NCBI RefSeq assembly: GCF_963082655.1
Contig: NC_081553.1
Span: 155,411,441-155,475,440, forward strand
Source of the DNA: Stomoxys calcitrans
Taxonomy: Eukaryota; Arthropoda; Insecta; Diptera; Muscidae
Direction: 5' to 3'
Length of the DNA: 64,000 nt
Below the pieces are notes generated by a model, which was not told the DNA's origin, did not search any database, and saw nothing but the letters and a program-made list of their open reading frames with translations. This document shows positions 20,610-32,200 of the stretch, one piece after another. Position numbers and translations under genes: made by a program. Within the stretch, counting starts at the first letter, position 1, and each line of letters opens with the position of its first letter.

Positions 20610-21234
20610 GACCGGTGCTGGGCCTTAACGGAGTAAGGGGAAATGAAAGGGCAGACGATTTGGCGGTGAAGGCCCGAGGACTGCCGTCAATAAACTTGGT
20701 TAACCCGAAGCCTTTCGGGAAACGCAGTCCGACTTAAGGAGTGGGCGACGAATGCACATGCAACAGAGAAACGATCGGTAGGACGACGAAAATCCTATGG
20801 TGGGATCCAGATCTTGAGAAGACGAGCCTATTACTGAAAGGAAGTAAGAAGTAGGTCAGTATAGCTATTGGTATCATAACGGGACACATAGGACTACGAG
20901 CTCACTTATGTGAAATCGGTGCGGCAAGTGATAGAATGTATGGGGCATGCGGGGAAGATGATGAGATGTTGGAGCATTTCCTTTATCATTGCCCGGCTTT
21001 CGCGTCTAACAGATATCGGCACTTAGGTGGAGACACAATACCAGACATGAACCAACTTAGGAGAGTGGTATTGAAAACAATTAAGGATTTTGTAAGTTGT
21101 ACGGAATTCCTAGCTTAAAATTTTCTTCTTAGAGGTTACTTTATAGTTTTTAGAGCGCACAACAAGCCGATTACTGTCATAGTGACATGAGGCGGATTAA
21201 TACCTGCACCTTCTTTTCAACCTAACCTAACCTA
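20610..21234 (+). mobile_element. 5'-truncated R1/LOA-type LINE copy
   Basis: A 625-bp insertion that starts inside the RNase H C-terminus and runs through the terminal zinc-knuckle region and 3' UTR. The frame at 20,936-21,118 encodes CGEDDEMLEHFLYHCPAF, the C-terminal cysteine/histidine motif of these LINEs. The 5' part is frame-broken. It ends with AACCTAACCTAACCTA directly before the duplicated AGTACATGT. The 5' truncation plus duplication is the usual product of target-primed reverse transcription. The same 3' UTR is seen at 12,180-12,375 and, in part, near 38,030-38,160 on the minus strand. Confidence 0.85.
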
Positions 21235-21243
21235 AGTACATGT
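21235..21243. repeat. Target-site duplication, right
   Basis: Second copy of AGTACATGT. Confidence 0.8.
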
Positions 21244-21540
21244 AAGCAATATCACTAATATTAACAAACACTTCGTTACAATTAGAAGTTTGGTTGGTGA
21301 TCGCATTAATCTTACGTAAGAAACGACTTGTTTCGCAGCGACAATGGTTGTGCTCTTTTTGGGAGTCGTGAAATGTAAATTTCCCCTTTATGAATAAACA
21401 AGTTATAGCGAAACGAACACTTTTCATCAATATTTTCCGCTCATTTTTTTTAATATGGAGTTTCACCGCGAAAACCGAATGTAGTACCAACATTTACCTG
21501 GTAGTTAATTTTACACCTATTTTTATAAATAAAAATTTAT

Positions 21541-22043
21541 AATTTTTGTTTGTTTCTCTTTCGAGACGAGCTTAATGATCGGAGATGCAAATGGAATAGG
21601 AAAAAGCCAAAGATAGCAACACACACCAACTACTATGGGACGCGTTTCGTCTGTGGTTGGAAGACTTTTTCAACCATATTAGGTGTGATGGCTTCAAGCG
21701 AAAACGCATCTATGATACAATTACCACATTAACAGCTCGACAACCCTGCTTATTAGCTGTACTTTTCCCAATGCATGTATTTTTGTGTAATGACCGACAT
21801 TCTATCTGCGTCAAATTACACTTCTTCCGTGCTGCATGATTTTGTTCATCTGTTGGAAGTTGTATTGATGGCTTCGAACGCCAAGGCAACGGCAATGGCT
21901 CTCGCTGCCGCTCCGTGTGCCCAGGCTCGAGTCCCGGCCGGGCTCTGCCGAATTTTTAATTTTATAAGTTTTTTTGCCTGTTAGGGTAAGATCATTAAAT
22001 TCTACAATTTTTGTTTGTTTCTCTTTCGAGACGAGCTGAATGA
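21541..22043 (+). repeat. tRNA-like unit bracketed by about 38-bp direct repeats
   Basis: A block containing TTGTTTGTTTCTCTTTCGAG and continuing ACGAGCT occurs at about 21,541-21,578 and again at about 22,006-22,043. Between them, 21,865-21,958 contains a GC-rich piece with a B-box-like GGCTCGAGTCCC, a possible A-box TGGCTCTCGC upstream, and a run of T at the end. This could be a SINE head or a degenerate tRNA. The direct repeats are longer than usual target duplications, so they may belong to the repeat itself. Confidence 0.4.
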
Positions 22044-22329
22044 AAAAATACTATTTTTGAAACATTATTGTATTAGTAGATTATATACCATTATATAGAA
22101 CTAAAATAAAACAAAATTTGAAAAGCTTTTATGTACTTTCAATAGATGACAGCCACTTTATTGCACAAGTTTTATTTCTAATAGCAAAACAAAAATTCAT
22201 ATCGCACATTGCATTTTTTAAAGTCGACTCTATATACATATGATTGAAAATTTAATAAGAGGAATTCATGTTCCGTCATAAAAACCACAGGTCACAAAAA
22301 TCTTGTCCAATTCTGCGATTGTGCACTAT

Positions 22330-22605
22330 ACATACATATATACTGATACGTTTACAATACGCGTTCTCAAATAAGACTCACTCGCTCTCACTCTTGCTGG
22401 CCACGTCGACGTTTCGAGATTACCCAATCTGGTAACTTCGTTATCTAGTACATCTAGATAACATAAGTCTAATCGAACTCTGCCTACGTGACCAATGTTG
22501 GCAAACACATACATGACGTTCACATAACAGACATACAACGAATGACAACAAAGAACAATGAAGAAATTCTGAGAAAACCGTTACAATTTGAAATTTGAAT
22601 TTTTA
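22330..22605 (+). repeat. Dispersed repeat shared with 35,220-35,570
   Basis: Shared landmarks in the same order are CTGATACGTTT, CAATACGCG, TGCTGG..GCCAC, AAAGAAATTCT-like sequence and GTTACAATTT. The spacing suggests an LTR-like or MITE-like unit, but I cannot define ends or target duplications. Confidence 0.45.
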
Positions 22606-23434
22606 TGACTCTCACAATCTGTGCTATAATTGATACAAATCGGTCCATAACCTCATATAGCTCCCATATATATGATCTCCAATTTGACTTCCTGAGCCTC
22701 TAGGGGGCACAATTTTTAATGAACTGTGGTGAAAATTTGGTCGTCGACTTCTGTTATGAACTGACTTTTTGATCCCCTAGATAGCGAATTTATTGTCGGA
22801 ATTGACACAATTTTTGCACGATGACTTCTGTTAACACTTCCAACATTCATGGCAATTACGTCCAAAATCGGCCGAGTTTGCTTTTTGAAACGTGGCGTGG
22901 GGAATTTTATTTTCTTCTGAATACTTACTTAAATGGGAAATTTACAACTCTGCAAACAAATGGCAAAAAATCAACTCGCAAAAGTTAAACAATTTTTAAC
23001 TTCAGCTGTGTGTCGAATTGTTGTAGGGATAGTAAAAATATGACGTTAAGTGTGGTGAATAATTTTTGAGTAGATTTTTGACAGCACAGTAAATTTTGAC
23101 GTTTCATTGAGCAAAGTCATTTACGTTTTGGTAACCAAACTGCGTGCGGCATAACTTCGTCGCCTACATTGTGGGCAGACGTCACTAAATGTAAACGATT
23201 TACTTGGCATAAAATAAGTAAAATTATTGTTTGTTATCATTGAAAACGGGATTCTAAAAGGTTGTTATTTAACAATAATGGACAAAAGTTCAGTTTTGTG
23301 TTTGTATAGTATTGAAATGATGGCGCGGCCGTTTAGTAATTTTTCTATAACGGCATCAATAGTTTGTTTACCTGACATGAGTTTCGTTCATCATTTTCAA
23401 GATACATATATTCATTGACAGGTGGAGACAGTTC
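22606..23434. other. Unassigned, with short dispersed repeat pieces
   Basis: Contains the 23,025-23,075 segment shared with 18,620-18,672 and, at 22,655-22,700, a fragment resembling the 153-bp-repeat elements (CATATAGCTCCCATATA). Small open frames have no recognisable motifs. Confidence 0.45.
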
Positions 23435-23660
23435 CCAACAACAAAATATTGAGTACACTTTCTGTAAAAATCAGTGATTAGTGCTACTCTGATGTTGAGT
23501 ATGTTACTAGTTCGCGCCATTTTTCGTTGTTTGTTCTTAACTAGAATGCACACACACAACCAAAACTCGTTGACAGATAGTGCACTTCGCGAGAAAAAAT
23601 TTTACTCAGCTGCTTATGGTACACTATCCGATAATTGCGTCATGATCATTTTCATGTGAA
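23435..23660 (+). repeat. Dispersed MITE-like repeat, copy 2
   Basis: Inverted relative to 13,120-13,345, with the same ordered landmarks (AACAAAATATTGAGT, GTTACTAGTTCGCG, ACTCGTTGACAGATAG, CGCGAGA). Divergence of the two copies by eye is roughly 10-15 percent plus small indels. Confidence 0.6.
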
Positions 23661-24044
23661 CATATCCATATCTCCATAATACAACGTTCACATTTGCATT
23701 ATAACTGCTTACAGAGAAGGAAAATATTTTTGAAAAATATTCATTACCCAAATAATTATTATTTTCTGGCTTTTTCCTGTATTATTATGTGGCGCGCACA
23801 TCTTGTTTACTTTTGATTTTCGATAAACTTCAACATTTTTCAGTGTTCGAAAAAATGGTCAATTGGCACAGCAAAATGGATTTTTTTTCTCACCAGTGTA
23901 AAAAACAACCCCCTACGTCATTTTTACATCTCACCATACGAGAATGCTATCATTCGAAACACGCTCTTTGAGACTAAAAACACTACTAACGTATGGCAGC
24001 ACAGAATGATGACCGCTTTCGAGCGACAAAGGTGAACATTTTTA

Positions 24045-24560
24045 TACCCACCACCGTAGGATAGGGGGTATATTCATTTAGTCATTCCGTTTGCAATACA
24101 TCGAAATATCAATTTCTGACCATACAAAGTATTCCTACATAAAGTATTTGGGATCGTCATAAAACTCTAAGACGATTTAACGATTTTTTTTTTAATTTCG
24201 GTTTTTTGTATTAACATACGATTTGCGACTATTCACGGGGCTAACTTTAAATTCAACTTCTATGTAATTTGTAAATTGTAATAATAGATAAGTAACGTAG
24301 TAATTCTTGCTGCACGGTCAAACAAATGTCCGTGTGTCTGTAGTTCTGTCCGTCCGTCTGTTGTAATCACTATAGAGCCTAAAAAATTGAGATATTGAGC
24401 TAAAAATTGGCACAGATACGTCTTTTTCGTGCACGCTGATCAAGTTCTTGAACGGGCCAATTCGGACCATATATTGACCATATTTTTCGCTGAAAAAATA
24501 TGGTTCAGATCAAACTATATTTAGATATAGCTGCCATATAGACCGATCACGCGATTGGTA
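24045..24560 (+). repeat. Relative of the 153-bp-repeat element (fragment)
   Basis: Starts with TTTTTATACCCACCACC and continues with GGGGGTATATTCATTTAGTC, then the GTCCGTCCGTCTG segment and ATAGCTGCCATATAGACCGA. The same order of blocks is seen, in better preserved form, at 51,577-53,497 and at 42,550-42,860. Only one internal unit is kept. Confidence 0.6.
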
Positions 24561-24833
24561 ATTTATTGACACCCGTACAACTAGAACGTATGTTCTTAAG
24601 ATTTTAGTACGAGAGATTAATCCTTTTAAAGTTTACAATGTTTAGACAAAGTATAAATAAATAAATATAAAAGTAAAAAATTAAAATATAGTATGAGAAA
24701 CTTAAAACGAACAAAACGGACATAGTATTTAAAATTGAGTAATAAAACAAAAATATAAATAATATTGTTATAAATCATTTACCTTTTACAAATCAAAATT
24801 AGACACTTAACATATTTATTTTTAAAAAGCCTA

Positions 24834-25068
24834 TTGTCGCCCAAAAAGTAATTGCGGATTTTTTAAAAGAAAGTAAATGCATTTTTAATAAAACTTAGAA
24901 TGAACTTTAATCAAATATACTTTTTTTACAATATTTTTCTAAAGCAAGCTAAAAGTAACAGCTGATAACTGACAGAAGAAAGAATGCAATTACAAAGTCA
25001 CAAGCTGTGAAAAAATTTGTCAACGGCGACTATATGAAAAATCCGCAATTACTTTTTGGGCAACCCAA
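24834..25068. mobile_element. 235-bp mariner-type MITE
   Basis: Inverted termini of about 28 bp: the left end begins TTGTCGCCCAAAAAGTAATT and the right end closes with AATTACTTTTTGGGCAACCC plus AA. TA is present on both sides (24,832-24,833 and 25,069-25,070). The interior is AT-rich and non-coding. It lies in the 3' flank or UTR of LINE B. Confidence 0.85.
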
Positions 25069-25306
25069 TAGAATTCCTAAAGTGATCTAGTAATTTGCCT
25101 TTGAAAGAGACAGCGCTACTGATAGTTTGAAGGTCATGTGGGAGAGAGTTCCAAAGCTGAACGGCGAATATGAAAAGATGTCATTGAGAGACTAAGCTAC
25201 GGTGTGTCATTGGTATCAATTTATTTCCTCGGTTTCACCTTGCAAATCTAATTCTCTCAAATAAATGAGATGGTGCTTGCGTATATATTATCTTGTGTAC
25301 AAAGGC

Positions 25307-26600
25307 CTAAGACCTCATGAGCAACACGTCACGAAATGATACACCATACAAAGATCTGGAGTAACGGAATGTGAAGTCACGGCGACGAAGACCATATACA
25401 TAGCGTACTACAATGTTGTAGAACGTATCGATCTTCCGGCTGCTCTGAGAATCGCAGTCAGCAAATAGTTCACAACCATAGAGAAGGCTAGGTATAATAT
25501 ATGACTTTGCCAACAGTATTCTAACCCAAAGAGGGGCAAATTGCTGAGTGGCCCAAAGCGAGCGAAGCTTAGAATACGCTTGGCCAACAGCAGCATTAAT
25601 ATGGTCTGTCCATGACAAGGAACTGTTGAAAGTCAACCCCAAGTTCTTCGCACGAGCCACGATCTCCAATCTCTTATTAGCCGAAACAACAATAGGGTAG
25701 CAAGTGTAACGTGAAACCCTTTTCTTAATAACCATGCACTTGGACTTTAGGGGATTAAGGCACAAACCATTAGCATTTGCCCATTCATAAATCCGAGACA
25801 GGTCATGGTTCAGCATAGCGACATGGTCTTCTAGATACTCCTTAGGACTACTTATATAGACCTGCACATCATCCGCATACATGTGGGCCTTGCAAAATGA
25901 GAGCTGGTCTTGCAGGTCGTTGCTAGTTAAAGAAAATAGAATAGGACCCAAATTTGATTCCTGGGGCACTCCTCGAATAACAGGCAAGGGACTAGAAACA
26001 GCTGACTTCGAATCCACGGATTGGGTACGATTGGAGAGATATGATATAATTAAGCGAACAGACAAAGACGAGAAACGAAACAGGTGTTTTAAATTTCCCG
26101 CCAACATATTGTGATCGATTGTATCGAATGCCTTTGAATGGTCCTCCACGACATCTGCTAGAGCACTTATACAGCTACGTCCGGTTCGGAAACCTGACTG
26201 CTTCTCATATAAAAGAGAGTTTTCATTTATATACAAGAACATCTGCGTACATTATTTTTTCAAATACTTTGGACAGAAAACACAAAATGGAAATGAACCG
26301 AAACTCACTGGAATTCTTGGATAAGGGTGTATCCTTAGTGTACTTCCATGCGATCGGAAATGAGCTCCTAGTTAAAATACTATTAAAAATGTGGGTAATA
26401 TATGGCAAAATATATGACAACAGTGCTTTAAAAAAATTTTGGTTCAATGCCATCGAATCCAACTCCATTTGATTTCACCATTGAGAAACCAAATACCACA
26501 TCGCTTTGTTCTATACCCGAGAATTCAAAACCGTCACTATGACGAACCTCAAGAGCGAAATCAAAATCATAGAAACTAGGATCTATGGGGTTTGCTGGGA
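25307..26600 (-). pseudogene. LINE B reverse transcriptase
   Basis: The 311-codon stretch at 25,307-26,242 contains KQSGFRTGRSCISALADVVE, SKAFDTIDHNML, RGVPQESNLGPILFSLTSND (usual form GVPQGS) and the catalytic HMYADDVQVYI, so the active-site aspartates are kept. The upstream segment in another frame (26,223-26,468) has PYITHIFNSILTRSSFPIAW. A deletion and frameshift near 26,235 separate them, and a short deletion removes part of the palm before SKAFDTID. Sequence below 25,307 still reads as RT C-terminus with several stops. Confidence 0.85.
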
Positions 26601-26620
26601 TATTCGTGAAGATAGCATTA

Positions 26621-26785
26621 GGTTAGGTAAGGTACGAGTGGCAGTCCTTTACAGACTCACTTAGACAAATTTAAGTCCAATGTGATACCACAGTAACGAC
26701 AGACCAAGGCTTCTGGCGGGAATCGAACCCACGACCCCTGCACTGGTAATCCAAGCACGCTATCAACTCGGCTACCGCGGCGCCC
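26621..26785 (-). mobile_element. 165-bp tRNA-derived SINE with LINE A-like 3' tail
   Basis: On the minus strand it begins GGGCGCCGCGGTAGCCGAGT, holding an A-box (TAGCCGAGTTG), followed by a B-box (GGTTCGATTCCCG) about 40 bases on. These are the two internal RNA polymerase III promoter elements. After the tRNA-like head comes a tail containing TGTGGTATCACA, GTCTAAGTGAGTCTG and GGACTGCCACT, which matches the 3' end of LINE A (13,561-13,640 and 49,460-49,540). It ends in CCTTACCTAACC. A 13-bp direct repeat, GAAGATAGCATTA (26,608-26,620) and GAAGTTAGCATTA (26,786-26,798), flanks it with one mismatch. It interrupts LINE B after the codons for VDELNANF. Confidence 0.9.
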
Positions 26786-26798
26786 GAAGTTAGCATTA

Positions 26799-27480
26799 AG
26801 TTCGTCCACATCCAAATCAGTGAATTTATCAGGGGATCTGCAACCGATGCCAATGTCGTGAATGGCCTTCCAAGTCTTCTTCGAACCGATCGCCGAGGTG
26901 AAACGTCTGAGGTAGTAGTTGACTGTGGTAGATTTGATCAATTTATTGACTCGTGCTCTGTTGGAGCGATATTCCTTTCGTAGATGCGACGTCCTAAAAC
27001 GTCCTTCCATCTACGGTATGCAGTGTTTCGGGTCTTAATTGCAACATGAATATCTGCCAAAAACCAAGGTTTCGTCCTTGGTCAAATTCGTCTCATTCTG
27101 ACCGGGAGCATAAGATCCTGGATAGGACACACATTTCTAGACAAAAAGTTCACCTGATCGTCTACCGATTCCATATGGTACAAAAAATCCAATCGATATC
27201 AGAAATTAAAGAAGGCAGGGCTTCGTGGTCCAGACTACTGTAATCTCTATATGAATAAGACTTCTCCCTTCTAAGAACTTCAAAGCTGTAGGACACAAAT
27301 ATTAAATCATGGTTGGAGAAGCACGATGAGGATAGTTGGTCATACAAGGAAGCATTTGAAATCTCACTGACAAAGAACAAATATAGAAGGGTGCTAGAAC
27401 TGGAAGAAAAATGAGTCGGCATAGATGTGTTGGTCGGTAATAAGCCCAATGAAGACATCTGCACGGTGAGACCTGTGTCC
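26799..27480 (-). pseudogene. LINE B linker and endonuclease C-terminus
   Basis: Minus-strand frames: 26,800-27,010 (RKEYRSNRARVNKLIKSTTV, YLRRFTSAIGSKKTWKAIHD) and 27,162-27,420 (SSCFSNHDLIFVSYSFEV), the last being the terminal His motif of the endonuclease. Stops and frame changes separate them. Confidence 0.72.
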
Positions 27481-27960
27481 AAAAGGATGTTAGAATTAGG
27501 TAATAGTGAGGTGTTCCACTACTTCCATGAATGGTCCCATGTTGGTCAATGTTGTTGTTTGGCCTATAGACACAACCAATAACAGCTTCCTTTCCACAGC
27601 AGATATTTCAATGAACACCTTCCGATGTGGCACACATGCGAGTCCTTAAATTGCTGCTTACATAAATCGCTGTGCTGCCTCCTCTGCGTAGTTTATCAGC
27701 CCTAAAGACCGTATGCCCTTCAAGATTAATGAAGAGTCAGGAGTTGTCTCTTTCAGCCACGTCTTCGATACACAAATAGCATTCAAATCCGAATTCTCAA
27801 AAATAAATCGAAGTTCATCAATCTTATTATTCAAGCTTTAGGCGTTAATGTGACAAATCCTCAAACCACTCCGTTGCCCTGTCAGATTTCTAATCATATT
27901 CGCCGTCAAGTTCCTAGCGAAATGGTTAGCTAAGACCACCATTTTTTAGGATCAAATTAC
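27480..27960 (-). pseudogene. LINE B endonuclease N-terminal remnant
   Basis: In the minus-strand reading there are pieces such as NNKIDELRFIFENSDLNAIC and VSKTWLKETTPDSS, the region where the catalytic Glu of these endonucleases lies (SETW in relatives, here SKTW). Stops interrupt the domain. Confidence 0.6.
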
Positions 27961-28189
27961 AAAGAGAAATTCTACCATCAGTATCATGCAACAGGATTAA
28001 ATGATCGCAATTAATGTTATAAAAGGTGTTGAGTTGAAGAAAATGATATATATAGTAAAGTGTTAAACTTAAGTAATTAAACAAATAAAAAAGGGGAAAA
28101 GAGCAAAAAACGGCTTGAAAGTAGTTGTGAAGTTTGAAAAAAGTATTATATAATCTCCAGTGAGTTTGGGAAATTTACTGCTCGTTGGA

Positions 28190-28548
28190 TTAAGAAACAT
28201 GCGGTGAGAATTAATCAATAGCAACAGGATCATCGTTGGGGCTATGTTTAACATGCACGAGTCCTTTGATTGTGAACGCCGAGTTAATAAGGTGTTTTTC
28301 TTTCATACGATCTTCAAATCGATTGCTGAGTTTCTCGAACCGATCATCAATAAGTTGTATCATACGTAGAGGTGAATCGGATAGTAGTGGCGTTTTAGAA
28401 ATGTCACCAACCAAGGATCGTTGAAAGATGCTGTCCCGATTTCTTTTAGGTGCCCTGGAGTCCCCGGCACGTGTTCATCAATGCCAACTTCAATTGGTTT
28501 AAAAACACATCATTGCGGCTGTTTGGTTTTGGCGATGCACTCATGATG
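28190..28548 (-). pseudogene. LINE B ORF1 N-terminal remnant
   Basis: The minus-strand frame starting near 28,545 gives MSASPKPNSRNDVFLNQLKL and continues, after a frame change, into 28,211-28,414 with MIQLIDDRFEKLSNRFEDRM, a heptad-like stretch. The position at the 5' end of LINE B and the coiled-coil character fit ORF1. Confidence 0.5.
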
Positions 28549-28719
28549 GAAGTTGTAACGTGTAAAGGGAATTAAGGATTAGAAAATTGTTCGCTATGGA
28601 AAGTGCGATAGGTTGTATGAACCGCCTAAAAATATGCACCACTTTATCAAACGTATAATGGCAAAACTGTAAGTTTCAGTAATCGATGAAACAGCCACTT
28701 AAATCGATTATACGGCGAA

Positions 28720-29210
28720 AACGATGATAAGGCCCAACCAAAAGGTTTGAAAGAGGAGCACAGCTGATGTAGGGTCTGAAGTCAATAAAAGCTATTTTTT
28801 TATCCGATTTCGCCGAAATTTGCAATAGTGATTAGTCTTAGGCCTCTCAAAATAGGACCCAAATATGGTTCATATCGGGCTTTATTTAGAAGTAGCTGTC
28901 ATATAGACCGATCTCCCGATAAAGGGTCTTAAGCCCATAAAAGATTTACTTTTTAACAGATTTCCCTAAACAGTGAGTAGTTTTAGGCCTCCCAACATCC
29001 GACCTTAATATGGTTCTAATCGGACTCTATTATGGGTCTGAAGACCATAACAGCTTTATTTATTACCCGATTGCGCTGGAATTTAAAACAGTCAGTTGTT
29101 TTGAGCCTTTTGCCATCTGACCCAAATATAGTAAATATCGGAATGTATTTAGATATAGCTGTCATATAGACCGATCTTCCAATTTAAGCCCTCCCATAAA
29201 AAGCAGATTT
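28720..29210 (+). repeat. Decayed repeat array related to the 153-bp-repeat elements
   Basis: Three degenerate units carry the ordered blocks GTCATATAGACCGATC, CCCATAAAAG, TTTAGGCCTCCCAAC-like sequence and ATATGGTTC..ATCGG. No terminal blocks are seen. Confidence 0.55.
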
Positions 29211-32200
29211 ATTGTCTAAAAATTTTACTTGAATATGAGTTCTCGGGACCTGAATAAAAAATTATCGAGACTATACGCTATTAAGTCATAACTACGGATA
29301 TAGTAGTAGAGTTATAATAAAATAGGATGATTATAATATCCTTGTTTAATTTGGTCCAGATGTAGTGTTCAAGGGTCTAGTCTGAGCAAAACTCCACATA
29401 AATGTCTATAGATGAAACAAAACGGCATGGCACGCATATTTCACCGGCCTTATTGCTCGTCGGATGGGGGGGATCTTGCCAATGTTCATCGTTTAATTTT
29501 ACCAACTACCAGCTTTAATGTTAATGCGTGCACGAACGATAGCAAAACCAAAACAAAAGAAAGTCAGATAGAATAGACAAATACACAAAGTATAAGGGGG
29601 GTCACAACACCAGAGGATCTATTTCCGACATCATTCGATCGGCTGTGCTAAGGTGTAAGCTGCACAGCATGCCCTCCCTTCCTGTTTACCAAAAGCATCC
29701 AAAGAAATCGCTTCTTGGTTGGTAAACCCATAATATTTAACCTACCTTCCTTTACCGACCCTACAAATCAAACTCAAAGGTTTGGGCTTACTCCATATTT
29801 AACAAATTCATTAAATTTATTAAGAAAAAGTTCATTATCAAATCCGGTCGCTCACTATAGAGATGAATCACATCCTACTTTAAAAACAGACAAAAAAAAA
29901 TATAATAAAAGAAATATTAAAGTCAAGGCTAACAACCAATTTTTCTGTATATCTAAATTGATCCTTTAATTTACTAAAATTATTTTCATAACTCTAAAAA
30001 AAACTAATCATTTAAATTAAATCTCAAAACTTAACAAGAAGGGTAAAAAAAAAACACGGCATGAAAAAAAAAATATTTATATAATATATCAAATAAGAAT
30101 CAATAGGCGAGTTTATGTGAATTCATAGCGCGGCAGAAAAAAAACTAAATCGGCTGTGAACCAAACTTCATTTAAAAGGCTCATTATGAAAAAAAATGAT
30201 ATGTAGCTGTGTGAGTGTATTTCCATTTGTACTTCTGTTAAAGTAAAACAGCTGTGAGTGCATTGACCCCTTTTTTCCCTTACTTCATTTTTTTCCTCTA
30301 ATCACACATACATCAACACAACCCACTCGGTTGTATAAAACGAAAAACTAATTTTAAATCGCGAAGTTTTGACTAATATGCAGCCAAATTTCAATAAAAA
30401 TGGTATCAAATGTAAAAACAATATTTTATAGGCATACTGGGCTAGATATTTCAATGATCAAAAGGCACAAAACGTACATTCATATAAAAAAATATTGCCA
30501 AAAAAAATGTATCAAAGCTATTTCAATCGAAGCAGTGCTTTTCAGACCCAAGAACATTTTCTGAGAGTCTTGTTAACAGCGAATCAACATAGTTAACAGA
30601 GGTTCCAATAGCATGTTAACACTTTAGCATTGACATATCCACCAGCACAGAATCAGATATATATGTATATGCAGGATATTTAACTGAACAAACACAAACA
30701 GATCATCTGAAAGTTGCCAACTTGCAAAAATTCCAATTTAAAAATTATGGGGGAAGATTTAAAACATTTTTAAATTAATTTAAAAGAAAAAAATTATTTA
30801 ATTTGACAAAAATTACCTGAGAGAGGTAACGGCATCTCTCTCACTCTCCGAAAAAAAAAATAAATCTGTTTGGCTTTGCTCAGTGGTAGTATAACAGTTT
30901 GCACTTACTTGGTTTTTGTTGGAGCTCCCACGTTGAAAGGCCTTTCGAGGGGTGAGGGGTTATTAAAACAAACCAGCAAACTCCAGCCAATTGCAAGTTT
31001 TTAACAAAATACGCGGCATACACAAAAAATCACTTTTTTCAATATAGTCTTTAACATTTGATACGATTCACTCTATCGGTTTTTTTTATATTCGCCTTTT
31101 TCTAAAACATTGGATTGCCAAACTACTTTTACCAAAAAAAACTCTCAATTAGGCATTAACTTTTTGTTTCACTTCCGATTCGGTTCTCCATCTCTGCCTT
31201 ACCAATGAGCAAAAATTAAACTATATAACACTTGAGGCCAATTACATGGGCAAAAATACGGAAAAATAATTATTTTTTTAAGGTCTTTTTTTTTTAGCAA
31301 GTTACAAAACCTAAGAATTAGCACGCAAGAGTTTTTTTTCCTTTTCGAGAGTGATTTTTCAACCAAAACGCGTTTGTTTCGATTCCCGAAAAACAAAAAC
31401 TAAATGAGTTGCACCAATCCCGACGGCTCTTTTTTTTTCTTGTACTTGAAACCAAGACAAACGATCCATTTAAAACACCAGAATCCACTGATCAAAAAAA
31501 ATGAAAAGACTTTTGTTAGACTCTCTCAGGCAGCCAAATCTGCACAGCAGAAACAGAGAAATCCATATGAGCACAGGGAAAGGGGGAATCCTAGAATCAG
31601 AGAAACAAGGCCCACAGAACAATGAGTTCTCAAAAGAAATTGAGAAATTGTTTAGAAAAAATGCAACCTTACCAAATGTATTAATCCAGGAGCTAAATGA
31701 TCACAGGGGACCAACACTCCAGCTTTGGGGATAAAACCCTCAGCAAAAAGAAAATGCAGGAAACCAACACTTGCAACAATTATTTACCCGCGATTTTATA
31801 AATAAACATCGATTCTGCAGGACAATAAAAAAATAAAAATTGAGGAGAACTGCCACCAACAAAAAAAAAAAAAAAATTTAATCCCTTTTTTACTAAAGCA
31901 AGGATAACGCTTTTACACTTTTAAAGAATCTCAAGTCCTTTACGACACAAAAACTTAAACTTTTGGGTGCACACGGTTGCAAGGTTGGAGCAAAATGGAT
32001 CTCAAATCAGTCTGCTACCACCTTTTGTAGCCTTGACCTAAACAATGGGGCAAATTGCTGAGTTACTACCACAAATTAAAATTCTCAAAACCAAAAATGT
32101 CTTCTTTTACATACATGCCACAAATACAATAATAATCCATTTGTGAGTGTATGGGAACTCCAATGCGAAAGAAAAGCTACAAAGAACATAGAAAAGAAGT

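Larger units (their letters stand above)
25071..28548 (-). mobile_element. LINE B: decayed non-LTR element (CR1/Jockey-type), SINE-interrupted
   Basis: Minus-strand element in the order ORF1 start (about 28,548), ORF1 remnant (28,211-28,414), endonuclease (about 27,480-27,960 and its C-terminus at 27,162-27,420), linker (26,799-27,160), SINE insertion (26,621-26,785), RT (25,307-26,600) and a RT C-terminal tail down to about 25,080. Clade assignment is by motif style only. Frame breaks occur in each part, so it is inactive. Confidence 0.8.

Noticed and set aside
20610..21240. CCTAACCTAA as a piece of true telomere
   Set aside because: Only about three units and only at retroelement 3' ends; no array exists.
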